Source of the DNA: Athripsodes cinereus
Lineage: Eukaryota; Arthropoda; Insecta; Trichoptera; Leptoceridae
Assembly (NCBI GenBank): GCA_947579605.1
Contig: OX388305.1
Span: 24,751,542-24,815,541 of the forward strand
Length of the DNA: 64,000 nucleotides
Direction: 5' to 3'
In this document: positions 1-15,341 of the stretch, in pieces
Numbering within the stretch: the stretch's first letter is position 1
Layout of the letters: each line of letters begins with the position of its first letter
The notes under the pieces: model-generated
Seen by the model: the letters and a program-made list of their open reading frames with translations, nothing else
Told to the model about the DNA's origin: nothing
The model's database searches: none
Made by a program: the position numbers and the translations under genes

Positions 1-3000
1 TAACTGTTCGTGTCGCAGTTTGAAACCAATTTAATGCCAGTTTAGTGAATCTTTTCTATACTATGAAATTCCACAAATGGAGTAGTTAGTAGACTAACCT
101 CTCCATGCCATTATAAAATAAAACATTCAGGATTGGTAGCACATTCCATCGTTAAATTGAAGAGAGACCTACCCCGCACCCCGATATTTTGGGAATCATA
201 GACTCCTATTTGGGAAAAATTGAAGATGGGAAATGCCATTGTGTTGAGTTTTATGAATACTCACTTTTTGCAGGACGTTCAAAATTGGTATTTATATTTT
301 TTAAATTAATTGTCTCGCATGATATAGGATAACTGACTTTTGAAAGCTTTTAAATAAATAAAATAATAAAAATAAAACAATCTTTACTGTACATTTTCAC
401 ATGGTGCAAATGGGTGGTTTATTACCTGCAGACAATTTTAAACAACCAACCAGTTTTTGTATTTTTAGTAATAACAAAATTATTGTCTATATTACGCTTT
501 TACTTGAAGCAAATAAATAATGTTTTATTCCTTTTTTATATTTATTCTAATCGTATTCTTCAGCGTTGCATTTTTATACACATTTTTACTATTCATTTAT
601 TCTCTCTTTGACATTGTGAGTATTACGCAATTATAACATCTCATACGTACAATAAGTCTTTAGAACTCTGGACAGTTGACTTGGTAGAACATTATTGTAT
701 CTGTAGGTGTGCCGAAAATAAAAGCAGCAACATAAAATCCAGACGGTAAGAATAAAAAGAAAAGATACAGGGAATACAAGAGATAAAATACTCTTTGTAT
801 TATGTATGTGCTCGCTTTCACCATTCTATTCGTATGTAAGTATATCATTTCTTCATACACTTCCACAATATATTCTTTGTATCATTATTATCCTTTACTT
901 TCGCATATTTCGCTATTGTGATGTGCTTTTATTATTGGATTGACCACCGCTCACTATACTACGAGTATCATCGTTTGACGAGATATTGAGATATATAGAA
1001 TAATGTATTTTGGATATAAAATCTACTTAAAATTCAACCACAATACGCTGCCATTTTCTTATTCTATCGTACCACAATATGACGCTTCAACGTTTTATGA
1101 TTTATTCGAAAATTGTAAAACATTCTTTTATTATAATTCTGTTTTTAAGATTCTAAAATATTGCGTTTTGTTATATTTTATCGATTCCTGAATAAAATGT
1201 CTGCGTTGTCTTTTTTCTTCGTTTTATATTGAATACATTTATTAACTTTGCAGTGCAAAGAAGTTTTTCAACACAGCTCGGTGTCTAATACAATGTATAG
1301 TTGGTTGTGATCGCATTAATTATATTATTAGTAAAACCTATTTCTATAAAAATCATACAACAAGCTGCCTCCCTAGGCGTAACCTGTACCAACGTGGTGT
1401 TTATATAAATTCGTAATGTGTATCTTCTACTTATCGAAAATTATCTTTATTTTAAAATTCAATGGTTTATCTTTTTGTTTTGAGCGTGAATTATTAAAAT
1501 TATCAGGAAAGATGAATCTTCCATCAATATATAGCCTTTTATATTTTAGTTCATGTCAAAAGGCTCATCTGTCATCTTGTTCATAGTTTTCTATTTTATC
1601 CAAATCCTGTAAAACCTTCTATCTCTAGGCTGGGGTGGGAAATATTAAGATGTGAACCTTCGTCAATGTCACAGTTTACCCACTTATTATCATAATGAAA
1701 AGAGGAAGCGGAAATAGAGAATTTGTTTCTGATTCAAAAGCTTTCTGAAATTGTAGATTTCCACATTTACATCAGACTGATTTTTTTCTTTTATATATTT
1801 TTACATTTAATTTAACATAACACAGACACGGGTTTGACCTTTAGTAGACATAATATTGTTGAAAGTTTGATTAATTTTACCTTGTAACGAATAAATAACA
1901 AATATCCATAAAATAACCTATCATGAGTTTTGTTTTATATTTCCACAGCTTTGAGTAAAATATTTTTTTATCATATCAATACGCGTGTGGTATGAGGAAT
2001 AAAGTTAATAAATGTTTCTCCGCTATATTATAGTATTTTGTCATGTATAATGTGCCTGCGTAATTTAAATTATAGTTTACTATTATTAATATAACGAACT
2101 GTTTTGATACAAATAACGAAGGACGCGTGTTTGTTATATCTGGCAACAATTATCTTAGAAGCTATTTGACATGGATGTTTGAATATTTGTTGGTCTCTGT
2201 GGGATATGCTTAAGTACTGTATAGCACCCCTAAGAGACAAAGAGACTACACCTCAACATAGCGGTAGGCCGTGTGCTGATACTGTGACTGTATATTATTG
2301 TTATTATACCGACGCATACACTCACAATCAACCCCTCCGTCCCCGGAGACCAATGAAGTAGTATACCTTGCCTTGCCTTGCCTCGCCTGCCTACTACCGA
2401 CTCTAATAACACATCTTCTTGTTTTGTTTACTGCTATTCCTGAATTTGCTCAAAGGTTCCATGACATGTTGTTATAACCCGAAGGGAAAATATTTCTCAA
2501 TCATCAAGCTCAAATTAAAGTCAACAAATGAATTAAATATAATCAGAATATACGACATGCTAAACGTAATTCTCACAAAACTTGAGAGGTGATTAATATT
2601 ATGAGTTACTCGCTCTTCACCATATTTTGGATACCTACATATTATGTATTATTTTCCACATGTCAGACCCTTCATCAACAACGTGTTACCTGTTTGTTAT
2701 TTTTCGCAACATTCATCCAAATCTTTTAACAAATTTGCGTAGGTGTAATGTGCTCTATTTTTTTTTTCTTTATTCTTAGAAAGTTTTCAAATATATTTTT
2801 AAAGGTAGTAGTCACATTGAATTTAGATAAGAAGTTTATGGGGGAATATAGACGTCCGATTAAATTACATGAATATGTGTAGCTGTGTGTGTGACATGGC
2901 AATACATACGCATTTGTAATTCAGACCATCGTATTTATGTCTAATAGTCAGTCACATTTTATGTCACCCAAGGGACTCTATCTTCCAAAATACATAGATC

Positions 3001-4310
3001 GATACAGTAAGTGTATACTATCCACATAGTAGGTACTTTATATTATCGACATGTTTTATGCCGCATACCTAATACCACTCATTTTTCTAGAAACATTTGA
3101 AAAAGTATTTTGTGACTAACATTTTCACCCTTGGAAGACAAAATACACCACTTTCACTTGAATGCACACACTCCATGTTATGCAAGTACAATTAGATACT
3201 TTTGTATTCCTAGTATGTACTAAACATGTGCTGATGCTGGCCTCAATGATGCAATGTTTAAAACGGAAAACATGAATACTTTAACAACAGAAAATATAAA
3301 AGGGGACACCGCTACACAAAATACTACTTCTACCTACAATAATAAACAATTACTATGCACGTGTACTTAGTGAATTTTCCTCTTGCATATTTCTATTCCA
3401 TTATAATGTTTATATGTGCTTTGTTTAAACAACCAAAAAGTATTCCTGAAGTTTCGTATTCTTCTATACAAATTCGTTATTTGCTTTTTTTATTGATAAA
3501 GGATTTTCCTTTATAAAAAAAAATGTAATATTTTCCATCATACAAAATTGCTTCGGGTCAATATCTTTATTTTGTGTTATGTTATTGGTTTCATAAATAA
3601 GTAGAATTTCCACAGCGTCATTTGCATATTTATTATTTGATTCCAAAAAAATATGGGAATCCGTTATATCTTCTCAGAGGTTACATGTCATATCTTGATA
3701 AGAAGAGATAAATTATCTTATACTTCCAGCATTTCATTAAATTATTTTTTAAGAATATTAAATAAACATTTGAGGTAATGGATAAATAATAATTGTGAGA
3801 TTAGTTTGCAGAACAAGCGAAGCTTTTGATCTCTATACATCTAAAAAGTTTCTCGTATTATCACAAAACGTTTGATTACTCTTTTCAATCTTCGTCTCTA
3901 TTCAATAACGTTCTATTAACATTTCTACTAAATTACGTACCGATTGAAATACTTTCAATAACATCCCTAACGATTCGTTTGAAATAAATCGTTTCGCAAC
4001 GTCAATATTTCCCTCAGTTGAGTTTTTTTTCGCTTCACTAGCCACTGGTCCAGGCGCCAACTGTGACCCGACGCTAACTGGATGATGGAAGAGAGGAGCG
4101 AAGAAGGATAAGGGTTAGGGTGGCTATGACTACCTACATATCGTATAAAAGAATAATATACTAGGGGTACAGTAATGTCTCATCGGTCCCATTAGTGCAC
4201 AACTGGATAATGCGATTCGGGTTAATGCATTGCTTTTATGCCACAATTTAATATTGGTAGGTACTTAAGACTATTTAAAGTTTTTTATACGAACAGTTAT
4301 TGTAAAAGTT
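1..4310. other. AT-rich gene-free stretch
   Basis: No coding region with convincing composition or motif is seen; the short open frames are low-complexity F/I/L/Y/N-rich translations of AT-rich DNA. Positions 60-150 hold a decayed piece of a dispersed repeat that recurs at 41.67, 50.5 and 54.0 kb. Around 2180-2410 the DNA is locally GC-richer and ends in a short CCTTG-like repeat (about 2366-2390). It may be an old transposon scrap, but I do not recognise it. Confidence 0.6.
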
Positions 4311-4329
4311 TTTTTTTTTTATATTTTTT

Positions 4330-4510
4330 TTTTTTTTAAAAAGATATATCTGGGTTTTGTTATAAACCCAAATACAACTTTATACGCCTTCCACAGTAAG
4401 CTAAAAGCTTGTGTCGTGAAAGGGGAGTTTGCCGGCACCTGGGATCGAACCGCGGACCCCTTGTTCAAGAGGCCGAGACTCTACCTCCAGGCCACCGACG
4501 AACTCTACCA
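4330..4510 (-). mobile_element. tRNA-derived SINE (family 1), near full length
   Basis: Read on the minus strand, the 5' part is tRNA-like. A B-box-type GGTTCGATCCC lies at 4441-4451, and an A-box-like segment (TGGCCTGGAGG) lies about 40 bases upstream. The body has a short AAGCTTTTAGCTT palindrome and a GGGTTTATAACAAAACCC hairpin, and ends in an A/T-rich run at 4311-4338. Related copies of the body occur at 20610-20672, 44735-44820 and 46928-47070, which makes this a dispersed family. It is a pol III type SINE mobilised in trans by a LINE, not a working tRNA gene: there is no complete cloverleaf. Confidence 0.75.
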
Positions 4511-5953
4511 TATCAATTTACCATTTCAATAATAAGATATAAGTTTAACTCTATAAAACTAAAATATGTAAATTGGTTCCGCTTAGGGGCTGAAAAGAAA
4601 TATTTTAATTTACAAGTAGGTTAGTAGTATTTTTTGTTGAGTCATGTTCCTTTCAAATTATCAAGATTGAACTATAAAAATGAGTGTGTCATTGTGCGAT
4701 ACTATAAACTATTAAATTACAATATATAAAATTGTACTCCAGGCACTTTATTACGTGATATTTATTATGTAATACTCGTAATTCTTAAATACCTTAAAAA
4801 TAAAACATTTCTGAACGAACGAAGAAATAGCGTGCGTGTTCTCCTGTATTTTGGTGCTACATATATACAAGAAACATTTTTGTGTACAAAATAAACATAT
4901 AATCCAAATCCCATAGTGTTGTAATAGATTTTCTATTCACGAAAATAAGTTTTCAGATTTTTTCCTTATTAAAGTGTATTTGCTTCAGAATTTTCAATGC
5001 GCTTAGCTTCATGTTTAAATATTTATAGAATGAGATAAAAAACATGTTTATCTAAAAGAGACAAAACTTGTAATCGATGTACATAATAATCAAAAATGAA
5101 AAACAAAAGAAAAACATAAAAATGTTGCATTTATCTAATGAATTATAAATCCTACGCGGTTAAAGATTGTTATAAAATAACTTCATTTGTTTTAAACAAT
5201 TACTGCTAAGTTTTTTTTTTTAATAATAGATAATATGTAAAAAAAAAACTGTGTAGTATGCGAAACCTTATTTATTTTTGTTTGGAATTCTCACAAAAAT
5301 ATTCCTCGTCGTTTATTTATTATTGACTACTATTAGAATAGGCATATTATTTTTTTCTTATTTATTGTGTAATTGTTGTATTATACTTATTTATTTTCTT
5401 TTGATTCTATTTTGTTTTGTCTTAACTCATTATACTGATGTGTTAGGACAAATAATATTATTTAAATTACGTATGTATCTTTTCAACATATAAAAGATTA
5501 GCACCGTGATTTGTGAATAAATAAATAAATATTTTTTGAATATATTTGACCTTGCTAGTGTTTGAGTGTTTTTTATAAGAATTTCTCTAGTAGGTATTCC
5601 ATGCAAGAGCTTTTTCCATACTTCACGCGTTCCAGTCTGTCGCGTTAGGAAAGTAATGCTGCTTACATTATTATCATCCCTTAAACCCTTCATGTTGTCC
5701 TTTCAGAATATACATAACATACTACTATTGTTATTATTACTTCTAAAGGGTGGATTTCACTTTAGAATCACTCAACGCACAATCTCTCTGTACATGTACC
5801 TATGTGTTAGTGATGTGTACAATGTTAAATTTTGACATAATTATGTGAATATGAATGCAGAATTATCAAATTGTAATATTTACGAATGGAAATGAAATTA
5901 ATAATTCAAGAGTTTTTGTGTTTACGCTGTGGAAATCCATTTTTAATTTTAAT

Positions 5954-5996
5954 AAATAAAATATAAAAATATATTATTGAGCACTGTTTAATCTCC
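5954..5996 (+). repeat. 43-bp dispersed repeat, copy 1
   Basis: This segment, ending TGAGCACTGTTTAATCTCC, is identical to 15047-15089 over 43 bases and sits next to AATAAA-rich sequence in both places. Shared exact sequence in otherwise unrelated surroundings points to a tail of a retroposon family that I cannot name. Confidence 0.7.
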
Positions 5997-8900
5997 ACTA
6001 TGTTAGGTTAAATACCGAACGTTTTTCAGTTTCCCTTTGGAAATGAAATTATTTATAATATCGTCATAAATAGTCGTGTATTTTTTCTTCGCTCTCAAAA
6101 AGACGTATAATAATCGAAAAATGCCGCGAATAAGATTATTTTAACATGTTCTATTCAACCATAAGTTTTTCTGTTGACTTATATGTTTATTACGCTCACT
6201 TTGGCATGCTGGCTACCCCACTTGTGGGAGGGGTACGCCGTAAATATATAATATTCGTATAAATATTTAAATAATTGCCCTCCTTTTCAAATTACAAACT
6301 CGAAATATTTTTTATTCTATCATCATGTCTTCAGTCTCGTATAGGAAATTCAAAAAATTCTCCAATTTTACATTTTTATATAGGTATCTACTAACATTAT
6401 TATTTTAAGCACACGACTGAATTTCGCAATATTCACACATCTTTTTTGCAAATGCGAATAGTTACGCGCATCACTAGTTTATAATGTCTAGGTATGTATA
6501 TTTATTGTAGAATTGCCAACAAGGGTTGTGTTATATCATTCTATTGTATTATTATTTTTATTTGTTTACCAAAGAAATTTCTTCTACTATTTATGCCGGC
6601 CGTTAAACACCACTCCTAATATATTAATGTCCTAGTCTATATTTTTTTCGCATGACATTAAATGTATTAGATTTTATCTTGATTGAAATACGCTCTCACA
6701 ACATATGCTCGTATATTCAACATTTTATGTATTATTTTTTTGCCAGTGTTATCATCCTATATTGAAAACTTTCAGTTTTTTTGATTGAAATTTGATGGCA
6801 GTACGTGATCAAAAAATTATAAATATGTAATTTAAACTTGCCAAAAAAACCTTCATTTACATTTTGTATTTGGCTAAATAGTAAAGTTATATTCTTATAA
6901 CTTTTTTCATAATCTTACTTTTTTATATTAGATAGGTACCTACTTACTGAGAGTAGTATTTTTTTTAATAAATTCATAGCAAATTGCTCATTTTCCTATT
7001 TTTTATTTTATTTTATGTACCTAGGTATATAAATAATAACTTAATTGACGGTACACACCCCCAGTGCGGATTTCTGTTTAGGAAAAGATGATAATACGTC
7101 TCACTCACGTCATTGATTAGACTTGATGATTATGAATGATGGAAAGGACTAACATTTCTAATATTGTATCTTATTTTCTCCCTCATAAATGTATTAAGTA
7201 CATCCCTTTAGATGCGGTAGTCACGAATCAATCTTATTTATGTCACTGCATTTATACAATCACAATTATTATTATTTTATCCCGTAGCGATTACTATTAT
7301 CGGGAGAATTAGGGTAGGTGCGTAATACCTACTTTATCCATAGTTCGTGTTTAGTTGCAGTATTACAACATGTTACCCATTGGATATATAATATTATACC
7401 CAAGTACTTACTCGCATATGAAATTATCCCGTAGTTCAATCACAAAAAATGCTTTTTTTGTCATGGGCGTCGGCATTATCATGAATAAAATGCAGTCGTT
7501 GTTATAGTTGCAAAAATGTAATATCGAAATTGATGTTTAATATTATGAATGCGAATGTCTGCTGGCCCGTGTTGTTATTAGATACTTATTCATTTTTCAT
7601 GCTGAATTTTTTCACGATATTCTAAAGGGTTTTTACTGAAAGCATCACCTATATTAATAACACAACTGGATACTGAATTGAAATGTACTTTAAAAATATT
7701 GTAGAGTCCATAGAAATTTCATTCCGTCGCAATGCAAATTAATTTGGAAATCATAAATAATCTTCATTGAAGTTTCTAATATGACAATGTCACAATGAAC
7801 GTTTATTTTGTGTATAAATGGGAGTCGTGATAATGTTTTGTCTTATTTCGGTTGACGTATTGTAACATTGTGTCTTTCTGTTATGGAATTCACGATTGAC
7901 TTTACGGCTTCAAGTCCAAATGCACGTTACAATGTTGGTCTGCCATTATTTTGCAAACTCCCTTAGGTTAAACAATAATTTGTTTGCAAATGTGATTGCT
8001 ATTTCTCTTAGCATTATGTTGGGCTGGTGTTCCTGATGCACGAATCGAATTAGGCACGTGGCGAGATAACTGTTAATTCTCGGGAGGGAATACATATTTA
8101 CAAGGGAAATATAAAATATATGTTTTATAGTAGGTACAAATTGTTCCGCGTCTAGAACTAATTCTTATACTTTCTAAGTGATTGCTCTGACACTATATAT
8201 TTTTTTTTTATTTGCGCTACTGATGCATGGAATCAAAATCATATAAATGATAAAACACCCCATTTTCTAATTAATGTAATGTTGCGATTTGACGACTCAT
8301 TCTAACTCATTGTGATTTGTATAACACTTTATGTATGTTTGTTTTCTTTTCACAATGCTTAGTGTCAACTTGTTTGAGCATTCTAATGAGATAGATACTA
8401 GCAGTGAATACGAAATTACTCTGAAAAAATCACGTCTCGATTTAGAATTGAACCTGGATATTTATGTTTTCAAGACACGTATTATGCAACCAAAAATAAT
8501 AATTCTTTAGAGCTTAATCAGTTGCTTTTTCACTCTGTTCTTATGTTTATAATATTTTGTTATATTATTCATTTTATTGTGTATTTGCACGCTGCTAACT
8601 ATGCTAAAAATTGTTATTGCTACTTAGATCTTTTGTTCAAAAATTCTACAAATTTATGCATTATATTCACCAACAATATCGCATTTGCATTTTAATGTTT
8701 ACAATTCTTAGAAATTCGACAGGAATTAACGTCATTTCACTAGTATTAATACCGATTTAAAATATTTAACTTTCTCGCTTTCGCGCCCCCTCTGTCTTCC
8801 TACTACTTGCCTACCTCCACGAAAACATCGGCTTACATTAAACTCTGGCCCCATTAAAGTACCCTTAAAGGGGATTATAACAGCCATCGAAAATTGTTGA

Positions 8901-11900
8901 ATGTTAATGAGTAAGTATTAAAATTATTCGGTGCCAAAATGTGGGTAAGAGGGTGGCATCTTGACCTGGTGAACTTAGAGTTTCAAATATTGTCAAATTT
9001 ATTAAATTAGAATCAATACCCATTAGAAAATAAAATATTAAGAAACAAATTACTACAACATATTAATTATATGAAATTGAGAAACTATTTGATGCTTAAT
9101 AAGTATTATCATTTTTAAAACTATACAAATATTGATGCTGAGGGAACTATTTGTACCTCTGTCAGATCATAATATAAGTGTCATTTTATCGATACTTCAG
9201 ATTAAGTTTCACCCAAATTGTTATCAGTCCGTGTTTAAAATAGAATACCTACATCTCTTAGTGATTGTCTTAATAAAATAAAATGAAATAAGTACAAGTT
9301 GTTGGCAGCAAGTGTTTGTAGTCTAGAAGGTATCTACTCTTATCGGTAGATAGGCTATTTTGTTAGCATCTACAAAAACATTTAAATGTTCTCATTAACA
9401 TTCTGCTTAATATCTTTCAGCTATTATTGAAATCGTAAACGTAATGAGATACAATTAAGAAAAATGTAATTTTCTTATTAGTTATTTTAATAACTTCAAT
9501 CGGTCTTTGTTTTAATCTCCCTCTTGAGAATTCAGATTTCCCTTTTAATTAAACCTAAAATTTTACGAAAAATATTAAATTAAAATGTTGCCTACCGTTT
9601 TCGATACATACGCAGCTGGTGAAATATACTTTTCGTAAACAAAATATTAACTGTATCTTGATAAGGAAGGAAATTATCCTAATGAAGACATTTTGATATC
9701 AGTTCTCAAAGTTTAATTTATATAGGTTAAATGGCAAGAACAATTGCTTTTTATTGGATCATTTTGGAATGCTTGATATTGGAAACATTTGATTCAACCG
9801 TCGAACATAGCTTTTACAAATCCACCTATATTTGTAGTTCACTGTTCTTTAGAATTTTTGAAACTATTGCAAATGTTTCTAAAAATCTTCACTACTCAAA
9901 GTATAAAATATATATACAAAGGCTTAGTTTGTGGTATATAAAAAAGCAAGGGTGGTTATTTTAATTATTAACGAAATAACAATTGTACCTATGAAATAAA
10001 TTATTCTTATCAAACTTGTGATCCTTAGTAGCCGATATTACATAGTACCTACTAGCTCAAAATTTAATAGTAATAAATTAATTTCAGTAATATTACAATA
10101 CACCGCGATTCCATGAATCAGATAAGTGAATGTTTTGTCATTGAGTCAGCGTACCTTTTTCATAAATCATTGCCTATATAAATGTCATAATATTTTTTAT
10201 ATAACAATCTACCGCTCCTCGTATAATTCCATTAATATTATTTTATTCAGTGATTTAGATATTAATTTTTGTGATCAATACTAATAAAATGAGTCAGCTG
10301 GGTACGCTGCTACTTATGTATTTAATGTTGTAATGAAAGAGAAAAAAATAGTTACCTCTTATATCCAATAGAATTATTTTTTGATTGCTTACCGTTATGA
10401 AATATAAAAGTAGCTTTCGTGTAAGTTTCTCGCTGTTGAAAATCTATTGTCATTAACTTTTATCGTTTCTATCCTATGTCGCCTTTTTTGTACAACGTCT
10501 TATTTTCTTAAAAAAACTTATCAATGACTGACAAAAATACCAATATTAAGTTGTTTTTTTTATTTACCTATTAATTATACTATTATTTAGAGAAAAACAA
10601 CAAATTTATGTCATTTTATGAATCTTTGTATATACCTAAATCATTGTTCTTTCCATTTTTTATATATCTACACCATCACATTATCTTCCACAAGTGGTGT
10701 AGTCAGGGAACTCTACTTTTCTACATTAAATTGCTCTAAATTTAATTCCCTTAATTTGGTCCTTTTATACGGACGTTTTCAGGAACATAAAAATATTTTG
10801 TACTTTTCAAAATTTTAAGCCGTATAAACAATGTATTAATAAACTTCGGAATCTTACTTGAACAATGCGAAACAATCTTTATAAGTACTTGTCTACCTGT
10901 AATTACTGAACAAATATCGCATAAAAATTATTTACTGGTACTTCACTACAATTAGTTATTTTTGTTGATTACAGAGTAACATATGGGTGATGGTGTCACA
11001 TTGCAAATGTGGCCGCAATTTTATTGTCGGTATAGGTAATAAGTAAAATATTATTATAATATATATAACACATCCATTAGTGGCAAGCCAGACGATATTT
11101 GTGTCGGCCATATAATAATATATTAACATAAACAGTTATCCACTTAATATATGCAATTTAATGTTCCGTGTTATTCGGCTATGCGATTCAACATTCAGTT
11201 AATAGTTATCGTACCTAAATATTTACTACAATTTTCTGTATTTTATACATACCCGAGAAATTTTGGAAAAGAGTAGGATACAAAGAGGATAAACTTTGTG
11301 TTTGTAACATGAAATGAGTCCACTGGCTGCCTTAAGTGTGGGAATACTGTGATGTTAGATAGGGAAACTTTGCTAAAAGCCTGATTGATAATATCAAAAG
11401 GAAAAGTGGTTTAAATTATATTACAATAAGTTTTCTTATAGCATGCACGTATGCCATCATTCATGATCGGTGCAAAGTATCAATGGAGACAAAGATCACG
11501 CAGAAGTCTCAAATATTTCAGTAAAGAAAACAAAAGTGGGGGCCCTTTCCGATTCTAGAATTGTCAATAAAATAAAATTTATTCCAAGAAAATACAAAAC
11601 AGTGATTTTGTTTTCTATTAGGTACTTTCTACATACATCAGTCACATTCATTTTTTTTTCCTAACAAACGACACACATAATAACTGCTACTTTAAATGCA
11701 AATAAAAAGGTGGGCTGTCATCCAACATCAAAATATAAAAAAAAATACTTCAATTCAGGGATGAGATATGACACTCTTCCTTTATTTCTTAAGCTTTTCC
11801 TAGCACGCTACTACCGCTAGCTACCCCGCTGAAAAGAAATGTCGTGATAATATGAATGAAAAGAAGTGTCTACCTTATATTTTTTCTGTCATTGGTAAAA

Positions 11901-14900
11901 TTTCACTTTATATTTATGTCATTGTTTCTTATCTACTTACGTACCTAATGAAGAAACAAGACAAATCAACTTTAGTGCGTTGAAATTAGTGAAATTTAAA
12001 TATATAATGGATTATGTTAAGAATTTAAAATTAAATCTATGATCAGATCGTTATTACATACAATATTCAATAGCTATTTCATTACGGATATTAATAAATA
12101 CTTTTGAGTTTATCGGATCATAAACTTTATCGGATGATAGCTCGAATATTCTTCCCGGTTTCTCATTTTATAATATTTTCTTAAAGATTATGTAATCATT
12201 TAGTTCCTTGTTCTTTCTTTTCCTTTAAATCTAATTACGTTGCTCGCTGTTCCGACTCTACATATTTCATATTATTTGAACAGATTGAATAGAAAAATTA
12301 CAGATAAAATTTCATCCACCTATTCTCACAAGTAAGAATTGCAATGGATTGCCTTATATTCTCATGTTTTTATATTGAATATGGATATTTCTATTTTCTA
12401 ATATTTTTTCTATTATTTTTAGGGTTTTCATTCATTTTTGTTCAATTGTATTTACATTATACATTGTTTTGAATGAAAGTTTCTCTACGGTGACTCATTG
12501 AGACGAATTGATTTTATCTCTGACGGAAGAACATCATCGTTTCAGTCTATATATTATTACAGTTCATTATTGTATCCACCCTCTCCATAGAGTGATAGAG
12601 AGAGTATTTGATAATGTATTATTTTGTTTGAGTATTTTCTTAAAGAATAGGTATTTTATTGCCTATTCTTGACAGTGTCAAAGTGGCTGAAAGGAAATGA
12701 ATACGTCTCATGAAATATGTATTCTTTGAACGGTGGTCAAATCATGCGATGTTTACCCACCCATCGTATATCATTAAAACTATTGCGATGCCACGGGTAC
12801 TAGCCACACATAAATCTCCTCTCGTCCATCCCACGAGGATACTACATACACCATCCTCTCCTCTCTGCTCCCTTCTATCGGTTTATTTACACAATTCGCT
12901 TCGGTGATTTTCATTTCACTTTTTTATTATTTATTTCTCGATAAGTCATTACGTAGCTTACCATAAATACATATAAATAATCCACGTCGTCTCTGTATTG
13001 AATTTTATGAAATTCCACCATGACAAACTTTTGAAATTCATATAATCATGTTTATAAAAAAAATTATCTCCTCACAGTCGTTTAACTTCACTTCTTGTTG
13101 TATTATGTTCAGAGTATAATACGACTTGGATATATCTTTATTAAGAATAGCTAGTATGTATTATATGAGCATGAAATAAAGTAAAGTAATTTAGTAAATC
13201 ACTGGCTTTATACGAAATGAGAGGTGTTCTCCGTTATGATTCTGACTGCAGTTGAACTGAATCAACCGATTAAAAGAGAAAGAACTCTAGTCTAGAATGG
13301 TATGTAGGTTGTACATTGAAAGTTCACAGGCAGCGGCAAAGTTTTGCTGTTTACTTCTTCACAGAGTTATTTAATCCCCCTGGAGTGAGTAGTAGGTACT
13401 GGAGTTTCACAATTCCTCTACATTTTTTCGTTCTACACTCTGTATACAGTGAGTGTGCTTGGTGAAATTTATAACGCCATTTCATCCATCTCCAAAGCCC
13501 GTCTTTCATTCTTTTCTCACTTATTCTTATTCCAAATGAAACAATACAGTTATCATTTCTCTTTTTATTTTGCTTTTATTTAAGTTTCTCTGAATCTTAT
13601 TCGTAGCTTCGCAATAAGATGTGGCATTTTTAGTGACGATGTCTACAATTCCTTAGTTTTAAGTTTATAAATATTTCATGAAGCCTTTGAGTTATTCGAT
13701 TTGAAACGTAGACCATTGAAAAGCCGATTGTTCTCTAAGTAAATATTTCTGGTATTGATTTAGTGAGCTTCAAGTATATTATTTTGAATACATATCAAGC
13801 AATATCTATTGATACCTACATATTATAAAGGTGGGTAGATTTTTTAAGGTAGGTAGGTACTTCTACTATACTGCTGGATATTAATTTATATTTAAAAATA
13901 CATTTTTCCTACCATATTCATATTCAGTAAACGTGACAACGGGAGCACTTTTCTATTAATGTCAATTGAATAACATGTTGTCACAGTTTCAATAAAAAGT
14001 TGTCCCTTGAAGTATCAACGTATCCTCTTAGCATAATAATATGATAAAACACCCTTAAAGTTGCGCTTTTATGAAATTATGCAAATGTCCGTTGCGAATA
14101 TTTTGCATCATGCACGCGCGTCATCCTTTTTACCACGGATCATAAAGTGAAGAGATATAGGACTTTCTTCCGAACAAAGTAACACGTAAATAAAAAGTGT
14201 CAGTTTTAGTACTTCACTCACAAGCATTTTAAATAGAATCAATTTTATTCTCTTTAACAGAGCGTCTCTTTGTTGCGAAAGTTTTTTCCATTCAATTAAA
14301 TGAAAACATTTCGAGTTTAATCACGTTATAAATTCCTCATACATCACGCGTAGATATATGAGAAATGATATAACATTATATTACTTATGCCATTGTGGGT
14401 AAACTTCATGATAGAAAATACCTCCTTCGTATAAGTAAGTGAAGATTGTAGGAAGTTTCTATGAAAATAGCATTGAAAATGCTTCTCTTTGAATCAGTGA
14501 GATTGCAAGTGCTCTTTAAATAATGAAACAAACATGCAGAATTCACTTACCTGCATTTTATTCTTTCATTTTTACTTCTCAATTTGCTTTAATAAATCTT
14601 ATACCTAATAATACTTCTCCTGTTACACGTTAGATATTTCTTCTATAGGTAATTATTTCATTCGTTTTTCTCCAAGCGAAGATGTAAATATCTTCATTTT
14701 CAATAAAAAAAATCACCATTGATATACCTATCTGGTTGACTAATTGTATATACCTCCTTTCCAATTGTATCAAAAATTTTAACTCGATAATTCAGAATTA
14801 GTTATTTCTTTTTAGTTTTAATACACTATATAAGTAGGAATAGATTTTATGTAAGTGAATGTAGATAGGTACGTATATTAATTCAGAGTCTTAAAAGCAT

Positions 14901-15046
14901 GTTTTGTTTTTTTTTTGAGTAGAAAGTCATTGTCAATTTTTTTTCGTAAAACTTAAATCAATTGTGTTTTTTTTTTCTGTATAAAAACATGGAGTGTTAC
15001 AAAAATACGTTGACTCAATAAGTAAATGTTTTGATTTTATTAAATA

Positions 15047-15089
15047 AAATAAAATATAAAAATATATTATTGAGCACTGTTTAATCTCC
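15047..15089 (+). repeat. 43-bp dispersed repeat, copy 2
   Basis: Exact match to 5954-5996. It lies about 200 bases from the (TA)n run that ends the LINE fragment at 15.3-15.8 kb, but on the other side of that run, so it belongs to a different insertion. Confidence 0.7.
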
Positions 15090-15297
15090 GTAAATCTCCG
15101 TTTTATTCAAGCTCAAAATCAAAGATCATAATATATGTTAAATTTGAATTGAGTGTCAATATTGATGGCTAAATCTTTGGAACGTAATGTTTTGGTTTAT
15201 TGCCCTTCCAACTTTGTGGTGTAACACATGTTCTACAGTTGAACATCAACCGGGTGACTTTATGTAATTACCGCATAAGTTTTGTAATTAGGAACAC

Positions 15298-15298
<1 letters not shown>

Positions 15299-15339
<41 letters not shown>
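15299..15339. repeat. (TA)n microsatellite at a LINE 3' end
   Basis: About 20 uninterrupted TA units. On the minus strand the run directly follows the 3' untranslated part of the LINE fragment at 15341-15812. Some LINE clades end in short tandem repeats rather than poly-A, so the run is probably the element's 3' terminus, later expanded. Confidence 0.8.

Positions 15340-15340
<1 letters not shown>

Positions 15341-15341
<1 letters not shown>

Larger units (their letters stand above)
4520..15298. other. AT-rich gene-free stretch with repeat scraps
   Basis: No recognisable gene in about 10.8 kb. Visible items are a dispersed 43-bp repeat at 5954-5996 (identical to 15047-15089), a partial copy of the TACCATCA repeat near 10668-10715, and homopolymer and TA/TTA runs. 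The longest frames (5430-5835 on both strands, 9731-9964) have no domain or motif and overlap each other, so I do not call them genes. Confidence 0.6.

Noticed and set aside
4441..4510. functional tRNA gene
   Set aside because: B-box-like sequence is present, but no full cloverleaf or CCA-side acceptor pairing is seen; copies of the attached body elsewhere show it is a SINE head.
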